In this document: piece by piece, positions 27,269-35,282 of the stretch
Layout: each line of letters opens with the position of its first letter
Position numbering within the stretch: the first letter of the stretch is position 1
Source: Bacillota bacterium
GTDB lineage: Bacteria > Bacillota > Clostridia > Lachnospirales > Lachnospiraceae
Reading direction: 5' to 3'
NCBI GenBank assembly: GCA_023398375.1
Contig: JAEWSH010000051.1
Span: 558,001 to 622,000 of the forward strand
Length of the DNA: 64,000 nt
Made by a program: the position numbers and the translations under genes
Notes under the pieces: model-generated
Told to the model about the DNA's origin: nothing
Seen by the model: the letters and a program-made list of their open reading frames with translations, nothing else
The model's database searches: none

Positions 27269-29608
27269 ATGGGATTATTAGATTCTTTAAATGACAGGCA
27301 AAGAGAAGCGGTTCTGAAAATTGAGGGTCCTGTACTTATCTTAGCAGGTGCGGGGAGCGGTAAGACAAAAGCGTTGACGACACGAATCGCCTATATGATC
27401 GACTCCTGTGGAATCAATCCATGGAACATTATGGCGATTACCTTTACGAATAAAGCGGCAGGAGAGATGCGGGAACGTGTGGATTCGATTGTTGGATTCG
27501 GATCTGAAAGTATTTGGGTATCTACATTCCACGCAACCTGTGTCCGCATCTTAAGGAGATATATAGACCGGCTTGGATATGACGACAACTTTACGATTTA
27601 TGATACGGATGACCAGAAAACAGTCATGAAGGACGTATGCAAGAGACTGGAAATCGATACCAAGATGCTGAAAGAGCGCGCCCTGATGAGTGCAATATCA
27701 TCTGCGAAGGATGAACTGATATCACCGCTGGAATTCGAGATGAATACAATGGGTGACTTCAAACAGCAGAAGATTGCAAAGGTATATAAAGAATATCAGG
27801 CAGCTCTGAAAAAAAATAATGCTTTGGATTTTGATGATCTCATTGTAAAAACGGTGGAATTATTCAAGTCCTGTCCTGATGTACTGGAATATTACCAGGA
27901 TAGATTCCGCTACATCATGGTGGATGAATACCAGGATACGAATACTGCACAGTTTGAATTGATCCGGCTGCTTGCAGCAAAGAACCGTAATTTGTGTGTT
28001 GTAGGCGATGATGATCAGTCTATCTATAAATTTCGCGGTGCGAACATTCGTAATATTCTGGATTTTGAAAAAGTATATACAGAAGCAAAAGTTATAAAAT
28101 TAGAGCAGAATTACCGTTCTACACAGATGGTCCTGAATGCGGCCAATGCAGTGATCAGACATAATATCGGACGTAAGGACAAGGCATTGTGGACGAATAA
28201 AGGTGATGGAAGCCGTATTCATTTTAAACAATTTGATTCCGCATATGACGAAGCAGCTTATGTAGCGGAGGATATTGCACAGAAAGCAAGAGAAGGTATC
28301 GTTCAATATGGAGAGTGTGCGATCCTATTCAGGACTAATGCACAGGCACGTCTGATGGAAGAACGATTTGTCGTAAAGGGAATTCCCTATGATGTAGTAG
28401 GAGGTGTGAACTTTTATTCCCGTAAAGAAATCAAAGACTTATTGGCATTTTTAAAGACAATTGATAATGGAAAAGATGATGTGGCAGTTAAGAGAATCAT
28501 TAATGTACCGAAAAGGGGAATCGGAGCGACGACGATATCCAAAGTACAAGATTATGCCATTGCCAGAAATATTAGTTTTTATGAAGCATTGCAGGAAGCA
28601 GACCAAATTATGACAATTGGTAAAAGTGCTGTCAAATTACAGCCATTCGTTACTATGATTCAGACTTTTCGCAGCAAACTGGAATTTTACAGCCTGACAG
28701 AATTGATCAGGGATATTATTGAGACAACCGGTTATATAACAGAATTAGAAGCAAATGATGAAGAAGATGCAAAGAACCGCATTGAGAACATTGACGAGCT
28801 TATAAATAAAATAGTATCCTATGAAGAGACACATGACCAGCCAACGCTTGGAGAATTTTTGGAAGATGTGGCTTTGGTGGCAGATATCGATGGTGTAAGC
28901 GATGATGACAATAAAGTACTGCTTATGACTCTGCATAGTGCAAAAGGTCTTGAATTTCCGCATGTATATCTGACAGGTATGGAGGATGGAATCTTTCCTA
29001 GCTATATGACGATTACATCCGATGATAGTATGGAAATCGAAGAGGAGAGACGTCTCGCATATGTGGGCATCACCCGTGCAAAAGATGATCTTACCATAAC
29101 TTGTGCCAGACAGAGAATGGTACATGGAGAGACGCAGTACAATCCGGTCAGCCGTTTTGTGAAGGAGATTCCGGGTGAACTGCTGGATCAGAAATTACCG
29201 GCTAAGAAAAAAATGGATTATGAAGATTATGATGATGATTCATACGAAAGAAGTGCATTCAAGGCAGTACCTTTTGGAATTGTCAAATCAGATTTGGCGA
29301 ACAGCAATATCTTTGATCATGGACCTGCAAAACCAAAAGCGATCTTAAAAAAACGTGCAACAGCAGAGGAGAACAGACCATATATTGCGAAAGGTCTTGG
29401 AAGTCTTGCAGGTGTTGCTAAGGGCGGTGCAGTAACCGGAGGAAGCCTTGATTATTCTGCAGGTGACAAAGTCACACATATCAAATATGGAGTTGGTACA
29501 GTTATGAAGATTGAAGAAGGTCCGAGAGATTATCAGGTAACAGTTGAATTTGAAGGGGCAGGCACAAAGATCATGTATGCTGCTTTTGCAAAATTAAAAA
29601 AATTATAG
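27269..29608 (+). CDS. pcrA: ATP-dependent DNA helicase PcrA/UvrD
   Basis: The 779-residue protein has all superfamily-1A motifs: LAGAGSGKTKALTTRI, MVDEYQDTNTAQF, VVGDDDQSIYKFRG, MTLHSAKGLEFPHVYL and RRLAYVGITRAKDDL. The C-terminus has the Tudor-like domain (GDKVTHIKYGVGTVMKIEEG) that contacts RNA polymerase in PcrA. AAAGGAGGAGCATACATAA precedes the ATG. It acts in nucleotide-excision repair and in removing proteins from DNA. Confidence 0.96.
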   Translation: MGLLDSLNDRQREAVLKIEGPVLILAGAGSGKTKALTTRIAYMIDSCGINPWNIMAITFTNKAAGEMRERVDSIVGFGSESIWVSTFHATCVRILRRYIDRLGYDDNFTIYDTDDQKTVMKDVCKRLEIDTKMLKERALMSAISSAKDELISPLEFEMNTMGDFKQQKIAKVYKEYQAALKKNNALDFDDLIVKTVELFKSCPDVLEYYQDRFRYIMVDEYQDTNTAQFELIRLLAAKNRNLCVVGDDDQSIYKFRGANIRNILDFEKVYTEAKVIKLEQNYRSTQMVLNAANAVIRHNIGRKDKALWTNKGDGSRIHFKQFDSAYDEAAYVAEDIAQKAREGIVQYGECAILFRTNAQARLMEERFVVKGIPYDVVGGVNFYSRKEIKDLLAFLKTIDNGKDDVAVKRIINVPKRGIGATTISKVQDYAIARNISFYEALQEADQIMTIGKSAVKLQPFVTMIQTFRSKLEFYSLTELIRDIIETTGYITELEANDEEDAKNRIENIDELINKIVSYEETHDQPTLGEFLEDVALVADIDGVSDDDNKVLLMTLHSAKGLEFPHVYLTGMEDGIFPSYMTITSDDSMEIEEERRLAYVGITRAKDDLTITCARQRMVHGETQYNPVSRFVKEIPGELLDQKLPAKKKMDYEDYDDDSYERSAFKAVPFGIVKSDLANSNIFDHGPAKPKAILKKRATAEENRPYIAKGLGSLAGVAKGGAVTGGSLDYSAGDKVTHIKYGVGTVMKIEEGPRDYQVTVEFEGAGTKIMYAAFAKLKKL

Positions 29609-29708
29609 TAAAATTGGCTAAAAAGTGGTATATTAATAATGATATTCGCAAATTGCAATTATGTTTTGAAATAAATTAGAAAAATTTGGGAAATAAGGAG
29701 GCTATGCC

Positions 29709-29996
29709 ATGCAGAAAATTGATGATTTATTAAGTATGATAAAGATGAATGAGTTATTAGGCAAAAAAGAACCGCCTAAGGTAGAAAAAAAATCGAATCC
29801 TCTCCTTTGGATATTAGCAATTCTAGGAACTATAGCAGTAATCGCAGGAATTGCCTATGCACTCTACCATTATTTTACACCAGATTATCTGGAAGACTTT
29901 GAAGATGATTTTGACGATGAATTTGATGATGAATTCTTTGAAGAGGAAGAATTAGCGAAAGAAGAGGACAAGACAGCAGACTCTGAAGAAGAATAG
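29709..29996 (+). CDS. Small single-pass membrane protein with acidic tail
   Basis: The 95-residue protein has a short basic N-terminal part, one membrane helix (about 30-53: LLWILAILGTIAVIAGIAYA) and a very acidic C-terminus (DFDDEFDDEFFEEEE). AAGGAGG precedes the ATG. It lies between pcrA and rlmD. No function recognised. Confidence 0.7.
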   Translation: MQKIDDLLSMIKMNELLGKKEPPKVEKKSNPLLWILAILGTIAVIAGIAYALYHYFTPDYLEDFEDDFDDEFDDEFFEEEELAKEEDKTADSEEE

Positions 29997-30034
29997 CTAC
30001 AGTCTGATAAAGTCTATTAATGAGAAACAGGCAG

Positions 30035-30081
30035 ACGAGATACTGGTCGTTGAGAGATCAACATAGAGTATCTCGTTTTTT
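30035..30081 (+). terminator. Intrinsic terminator upstream of rlmD
   Basis: Perfect 10-base arms ACGAGATACT / AGTATCTCGT, 22-base loop, then TTTTT. It ends about 27 bases before the rlmD start. Confidence 0.75.
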
Positions 30082-30107
30082 ACGCAAATAGGAGATAGAA
30101 GCCAGGG

Positions 30108-31565
30108 ATGAAAAAGGGACAAGTAGTAGAAGGTGTTATCGAGAAGATAGAATTTCCAAATAAGGGTATGGTTGCTGTGGAAGATTTCGATGCGAATGGA
30201 AATTTATTGGGCATGCGAAAAATTATTGTAAAAAATGGTATCGTAGGACAGAAAGTATCCTGTGCTATCAATAAAATGCGTAAAGGAAAAGCAGAAGGAA
30301 GACTATTGGAAGTATTGGAAAAATCTCCGATGGAAGTAGACAGTACATGCCCGCACTTTGGTGCATGCGGTGGCTGCACTTATCAGAACCTTCCCTATGA
30401 GAAGCAGTTGGAATTAAAATCCAGTCAGGTAAAAGAGTTGATGGATCAGGTATTTATCGACCGCAATGAAGATCCGGATACCAGCTATATCTTTGAGAGA
30501 ATTCATCCAAGCCCAGATCAATTTGCATACCGTAACAAGATGGAATTTTCATTTGGAGATGAGTACAAGGACGGTCCACTGTCACTCGGCATGCATAAAA
30601 GAGGCAGCTTCTATGATATCGTGACAGTGAAGGAATGCCAGATCGTAGACGCTGATTATCGCTTTATTTTGGATACGGTGCTGGAGTTTTTCAGAGAGAA
30701 GAATGCAAGTTTTTATCATAGACTGCGACATGAGGGATATCTGCGGCATTTGTTAGTACGCAGAGCACAGAAGACAGGTGAGATTCTGATCGCACTCATT
30801 ACGACGACTCAAGAGGAAATAGCTCTTGGCGGATTAGTGGAACAACTGCTTACATTACAGGAAAGCAAATTGTCAGGAAAAATCATAGGTATTTTACATA
30901 CAAAAAATGATTCCCTTGCAGATGTCGTGCAAAGCGATGAGACTGTGCTGCTCTATGGGCGGGATTTCTTCTATGAAGAATTGCTGGGCATGAAGTTCAA
31001 AATCTCACAATTCTCTTTCTTTCAGACAAATAGTCTTGGAGCTGAAGTCCTATATGAGACAGCAAGAAGTTATGTGGGTGATCTGAATGCCGATGGGCAG
31101 AAAAATAAAGTGGTATTCGACTTATACAGCGGAACCGGAACGATTGCCCAGATGCTGGCACCTGTGGCAAAAAAAGTAGTTGGTGTGGAAATCATAACAG
31201 AAGCAGTCGCAGCAGCAAAAGAAAATGCTACACTGAATGGTCTTACGAACTGCCAGTTTATCGCAGGCGATGTTTTAAAAGTACTGGATGATGTCACCGA
31301 TAGACCGGACTTCATCGTACTTGATCCGCCACGCGACGGCATCCATCCGAAAGCACTAACAAAAATAATTGAATATGGTGTGGACCGAATTGTTTACATT
31401 TCCTGTAAACCAACCAGTCTTGTCAGAGACCTCGCTGTGTTTCTTGATCATGGATATAAAGTAGTGAAAGCGACTACGGTCGATATGTTCCCGGGAACGG
31501 TGCATGTGGAAACGTGCGTACTTTTGTCCCACAAAAACCCACAAACATCTCCACCGTCCTTATAA
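30108..31565 (+). CDS. rlmD: 23S rRNA (uracil-C5)-methyltransferase, RlmD/RumA type, C-terminus replaced by element insertion
   Basis: The 485-residue protein has an N-terminal TRAM domain (about 1-60), a 4Fe-4S motif (CPHFGACGGCTYQNL), a SAM-binding site (FDLYSGTGTIAQML), the catalytic block LDPPRDGIHPKAL and active-site Cys in VYISCKPTSLVRD. Family homology ends at HVETCVLLSHK; the last residues NPQTSPPSL are read from element DNA. Many clostridial relatives carry a further C-terminal extension after this point, which is lost here. The catalytic core is whole, so the enzyme may still work. The gene is overlapped head-on by the element recombinase. Confidence 0.85.
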   Translation: MKKGQVVEGVIEKIEFPNKGMVAVEDFDANGNLLGMRKIIVKNGIVGQKVSCAINKMRKGKAEGRLLEVLEKSPMEVDSTCPHFGACGGCTYQNLPYEKQLELKSSQVKELMDQVFIDRNEDPDTSYIFERIHPSPDQFAYRNKMEFSFGDEYKDGPLSLGMHKRGSFYDIVTVKECQIVDADYRFILDTVLEFFREKNASFYHRLRHEGYLRHLLVRRAQKTGEILIALITTTQEEIALGGLVEQLLTLQESKLSGKIIGILHTKNDSLADVVQSDETVLLYGRDFFYEELLGMKFKISQFSFFQTNSLGAEVLYETARSYVGDLNADGQKNKVVFDLYSGTGTIAQMLAPVAKKVVGVEIITEAVAAAKENATLNGLTNCQFIAGDVLKVLDDVTDRPDFIVLDPPRDGIHPKALTKIIEYGVDRIVYISCKPTSLVRDLAVFLDHGYKVVKATTVDMFPGTVHVETCVLLSHKNPQTSPPSL

Positions 31566-33151
31566 ACAGGAAAATTGAATAAAATAGACTTCAAAGGCAA
31601 TTCAGCCTCGTCACATGGAAAAATCTCTATCTCTTTGATTAGCGAAGAAATTAGAGATTTTTTCTCTTCATCGCTGATTTTATCATACACTTTATCAAAG
31701 TTTGCCAGCAGGGTGTAGATGTTTTCCAATGTGATGGCATCTTGCTCCACGGCTTTGCGGCGCAGCTTTACATCTTCAATCTTTTCTTCCAGCTCTACAA
31801 TGGTGTCATACAGTCCATCAAGACGAAGAGTCATATCGTGGAGCTTGCGTTCCCTAAAACGAGTATCTTCCGGCAGACTGTCAATTTCATTTTCAAGACG
31901 GGTTTTATTAAGCTCGACCTCTCGCAGTTTGGATTCATAATTGCTTAGTTCTCTGTTTAAAGTAGAAGTGTCAATTTCCTTGCCTATCCTTGATTTGATT
32001 TCTGCTGCAAAATCTTGATTTTTTATCAGCTCTCTGATTGCCTCAATGACAAGCGGCTCAATGTCAGTTTTCTTAAGCATAGCTTTATAATCACAGCTTT
32101 TTCCCCGTGCTGTTCGAGATTTACTGCACACATAATAATAAATCTCTTGATATGTACCGTCTTTATTTGTCCAAGCGTGTTTATTGGTGTACATCGGGCC
32201 ACCGCATTTCGGGCATTTTAAAATACCACTTAATAAGTGCGTCCTGTCCCGACCAATTTTAGATGGGGATTTTATGCCTGTTATTTCTCGCTTTTCATGT
32301 GCTTTGCTCCAGAGTTCCTCATCTATGATAGCCTCGTGCTGACCGTCTGCAATAATGTATTCATCTTGGTGTACTTGGCGGTATTCATTTTTTGTGCCTT
32401 TGACCTTTTCTCTTGTCCGTCTGCCAAAAGCAATTTTTCCAGAGTATACAGGATTGTCGATTATCATTCTGACGAAATGTGTACTCCACTGAGAGAGAGT
32501 ACCGTTGGCACGTTTGATTTTTTGGATACCCTGCAAGTTAAGATAGTTGGCAATTTTATAAAATCCCATATCGCCATTTACATATTTATCAAAGATAATT
32601 CGTACTGCTCCGGCTTCATCTTCTTGGATATAGAGTTGCTTATCTTTGAGGTAGTAACCATAGGGAGCAAACCCGCCATTCCAGCCACCTTGACGGGCTT
32701 TTTCTTTTCTACCATTCATTGTCTGCTCTATGATATTTTCACGTTCTATTTCAGCAACAGCAGACAACACTGAAATCAAAAGCTTTCCGCTTGTTTGCGA
32801 GGAATCAATCCCTTCCTCAATGCAAATTAAGTTTACGCCAAAGGATTGAACGTGTTCCAAAGAATTTAAAATATCGGCTGCGTTTCTGCCAAAGCGGGAG
32901 AGCTTATAGACTAAGATATAGTCAATCTCTAACCCATTTTCAATATCACACAGCATTTGTTTAAAAGCGGGTCTGCCTTCTATGGATTTGCCCGATTTAC
33001 CAGCATCTTCGTAAATGTCTACAATCTCCATTTCTTCTCTGTCTGCAAAACGCTTTAAGCTGTTTTTCTGCCCGTCCAAGCTGAACCCATCAACCTGCAT
33101 TTCGGTACTTACACGAGGGTAAAGTACACATTTTTTTCCGCTCCTATTCAT
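31448..33151 (-). CDS. Large serine recombinase (integrase)
   Basis: The 567-residue protein has the resolvase catalytic domain (active Ser in YPRVSTEMQVDG; the YKLSRFGR and SGKLLISVLSAVAEIERENI blocks), a Recombinase domain (about 160-270), a zinc ribbon (CPKCGGPMY, then YVCSKSRTARGKSC) and a long coiled coil (about 400-490). Similarity to the family ends near KSILFNFPVY. The last ~29 codons are read antisense through rlmD, so the final C-terminus depends on the integration site. It inserts and excises the element. Confidence 0.93.
   Translation of the reverse strand: MNRSGKKCVLYPRVSTEMQVDGFSLDGQKNSLKRFADREEMEIVDIYEDAGKSGKSIEGRPAFKQMLCDIENGLEIDYILVYKLSRFGRNAADILNSLEHVQSFGVNLICIEEGIDSSQTSGKLLISVLSAVAEIERENIIEQTMNGRKEKARQGGWNGGFAPYGYYLKDKQLYIQEDEAGAVRIIFDKYVNGDMGFYKIANYLNLQGIQKIKRANGTLSQWSTHFVRMIIDNPVYSGKIAFGRRTREKVKGTKNEYRQVHQDEYIIADGQHEAIIDEELWSKAHEKREITGIKSPSKIGRDRTHLLSGILKCPKCGGPMYTNKHAWTNKDGTYQEIYYYVCSKSRTARGKSCDYKAMLKKTDIEPLVIEAIRELIKNQDFAAEIKSRIGKEIDTSTLNRELSNYESKLREVELNKTRLENEIDSLPEDTRFRERKLHDMTLRLDGLYDTIVELEEKIEDVKLRRKAVEQDAITLENIYTLLANFDKVYDKISDEEKKSLISSLIKEIEIFPCDEAELPLKSILFNFPVYKDGGDVCGFLWDKSTHVSTCTVPGNISTVVAFTTLYP
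31500..31565. other. Element left junction (attL region) in rlmD
   Basis: rlmD similarity stops near 31535, and the recombinase gene of the element enters here from the opposite strand. The exact core cannot be fixed without the right end or an uninterrupted relative. Confidence 0.55.
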
Positions 33152-33204
33152 AGTAGCTGACCTCCAATCAATGATTGGAAAACATCAATCCATACACTGC
33201 TCTT

Positions 33205-33363
33205 TTAGACAACACGATTGATTTCATCTAAGACCTCTGCACCATGTTTTTCTATAATCTGAGAAAGTACATTGATAAAATCCTGATATGCTTTGGTTTT
33301 CTCATAGGATTTAGACGGTTCAGCAGTCGTAGTATTATCAGCTGCATTTTTGATATTTTCCAT
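33205..33363 (-). CDS. Small element-encoded protein (52 residues)
   Basis: ATG at 33363 is preceded by GGAGGTGATTGCAA. The product (MENIKNAADNTTTAEPSKSY then a helix EKTKAYQDFINVLSQIIEKH) is small, helical and soluble. It lies just upstream of the recombinase in the same direction and may be an accessory or excision factor. That role is a guess from position only. Confidence 0.6.
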   Translation of the reverse strand: MENIKNAADNTTTAEPSKSYEKTKAYQDFINVLSQIIEKHGAEVLDEINRVV

Positions 33364-33962
33364 TTGCAATCACCTCCAAGTGTATTGCTTACATAAAGTA
33401 TAAGCGTATATACCATTTATGAAAAGTTTGTCACTGCATCATTTATCGTAAAACCAAGCACACCGCAAATCTGCTAAAAACAAAAATGCGGTGAGGTTAG
33501 TTTTATCTGTTTGCCATATTTGCCACGCACCCTGGCAAGGGGATATTTTGAGCTGCCGTTAGCTCGGCATCATAGCCCCGCAATACCGTATGTGCTTGTC
33601 CCAAAAGCTACGCATACTGCAGGAACTCCCCCTCAAGTCTGTGGGAGGTCGTGAGAAAGTATCATTATCCCTTATGTGTGTTATTGCGGCGAACGTGCTA
33701 CCATTCGGTCTAATGGCTGCATTTATCGCTCCGACTGCTGTATTTACCCTTGCTCATAAAGGCTCTAATCAATTATTTGGTTTCCTATTTTGGCAAGTGT
33801 GTTACAGCAATCATCATGGCGATGCCCATTATGTCGCTTTGCTTTTCAGCTACATAAGTTTCGTACTCAAAATACCGTATATTCGGTTGTCAAGGAACAT
33901 ATGGAAGGATTTTACCTCCCTCCATATACCCTGACTTTTTTCTTGGGGAAACGGAACATGAT
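33364..33962. other. Non-coding element region
   Basis: No convincing gene. It holds a hairpin near 33900-33935 (ATATGGA / TCCATAT then TGACTTTTTT on the + strand). On the - strand near 33897, a strong GGAGGGAGG site precedes a possible 16-residue leader peptide. A 114-codon ORF on the + strand (33590-33934) has no ribosome site and faces the opposite way to the backbone. Confidence 0.4.
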
Positions 33963-34385
33963 TTAGAAAAAACTTTTCAAATATTTTTCTATGGTATGTA
34001 AGCCTCTTTCTATACCAATGCGGACAGCTTTTTCACTTACACCTTCTGCTTTGGCAATGGCAGTCTTACTCATGCCCATAAAATAATGTGCATAGATTCG
34101 CTTTGCCTGCTTGTCTGGCAGAGAGGCAATGGCAGCGTGGAGCTGCTGACTTGTGAGCTTACGTTCGTAAATCTCATCGGGTGAAAGGGAAACAAACAAG
34201 ATGTCATGCTCAATTCCATCGCCACGGTCAAGGGAATAGTGAGCTTTATAGCGGAATTTTTTTCTCTCGTATGCTGCTTCGGCTTTTGCAGATTCCTCAA
34301 AGATAGCTAATAGTTCATCAGGAACGTCCACAAAGGTGTCTTGTGCGTAGAAGGGGTAATAATCTTTTAAATTTATTATTTTCAT
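33963..34385 (-). CDS. Sigma-70 region 4-like regulator of the element
   Basis: I chose the ATG at 34385 (MKIINLKDYYPFY), with AAAGGA eight bases ahead. The 140-residue protein ends in a sigma region-4 helix-turn-helix (LPDKQAKRIYAHYFMGMSKT, AIAKAEGVSEKAVRIGIERG). The N-terminus KDYYPFYAQDTFVDVPDEL is typical of small sigma-like proteins of Tn1549/Tn916-type elements. It probably regulates element genes. Confidence 0.8.
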   Translation of the reverse strand: MKIINLKDYYPFYAQDTFVDVPDELLAIFEESAKAEAAYERKKFRYKAHYSLDRGDGIEHDILFVSLSPDEIYERKLTSQQLHAAIASLPDKQAKRIYAHYFMGMSKTAIAKAEGVSEKAVRIGIERGLHTIEKYLKSFF

Positions 34386-34625
34386 ATTTTTCCATCCTTT
34401 CAATTTTTGGAATTTGCTGAAATCGAAAGGACAGTGGTGGAGAGCGGCAGCGAGAATCTATAAACGTAAAAAAGCCCGGATGCATAGCGCAACCAGGCAA
34501 AAATGAATTATTAACAATTATATGATGATGTGTGTGTTCATCTTTATAGCCAAAATATCCCGTTAGCGGAGCTGGACTTTTTTTAACGAATAATAAAAAT
34601 CAGGTGGTGTATGACAAATAAAAAT

Positions 34626-34745
34626 GGACACAACGATACCTCCTAATACCGTCGTGTCCTAAAAAATGGGCGACTTTAATACACCCTCCGCAATTCAATT
34701 TTTTTCAGAAAAACGGCGGCTTTGATTTTATCTCAAAACCGCCGT
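34626..34745 (-). terminator. Two hairpins downstream of the marR gene
   Basis: 34713-34745 has ACGGCGGCTTTGA / TCAAAACCGCCGT and on the minus strand is followed by TTTTTCTG, a good intrinsic terminator for the marR operon. 34626-34659 has GGACACAACG / CGTCGTGTCC followed on the minus strand by ATTTTTATTTG. The rest of the 34386-34847 gap holds no gene I can support. Confidence 0.7.
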
Positions 34746-34847
34746 CTGGCACTTTATGCAATTACAGCACAACGAAACATCTGCCATAACTACGGTTTTT
34801 TTTATTTACCGTAGGGCAGATAAATTCTCGTATTCTACTAAGTATGC

Positions 34848-35270
34848 CTATTGCTTTCCTGCGTATAAGTTCGTAATCCTTTTGCACATCATTGAAAAGG
34901 CATGTACTTCTTCCTCTGTTAATGCTTCTTCAATTAGGTTCATAATTTCATTTCCAAAATCCTCAACACGATTTAAAAAAGCTTTTCCATCTTTGGTAAG
35001 AACAATATTGTAAGAGCGGCGGTCATTCGCCTGCCTTTCCTGAATAATATATTTTTTTTCCAGCAAACGCTTTGTTAATTTTGAAATACCAGATTGTGAG
35101 ATACCTCTCATTTCAGCAAGTTCTTTCGTGGTTTTCGCCCCTTGCTTATTCAATGTATCGAGTATATAGTATTGTGCCGTTGAAACACCCTCAACATTGA
35201 ACCGATTTGAATCTGATACAATCATGCATTGAAAGGGAACATAACTTTCCTCTAATTCTTTTATAGCCAT
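34848..35270 (-). CDS. MarR-family transcriptional regulator
   Basis: The 140-residue protein has a winged helix (TTKELAEMRGISQSGISKLT then the wing YIIQERQANDRRSYNIVLT) flanked by dimerisation helices. It starts 12 bases after the UvrA-like gene, so the two are one operon. A palindrome in front of that operon is its likely operator, giving autoregulated, ligand-responsive expression of the ABC ATPase. Confidence 0.88.
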   Translation of the reverse strand: MAIKELEESYVPFQCMIVSDSNRFNVEGVSTAQYYILDTLNKQGAKTTKELAEMRGISQSGISKLTKRLLEKKYIIQERQANDRRSYNIVLTKDGKAFLNRVEDFGNEIMNLIEEALTEEEVHAFSMMCKRITNLYAGKQ

Positions 35271-35282
35271 TAAGTCAACCTC

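Noticed and set aside
33590..33934. 114-codon ORF on the + strand between the recombinase side genes and the sigma-like gene
   Set aside because: No ribosome site, opposite direction to the backbone genes, and it overlaps hairpin structures. It reads protein-like in places, so a search could change this, but sequence alone does not support it.
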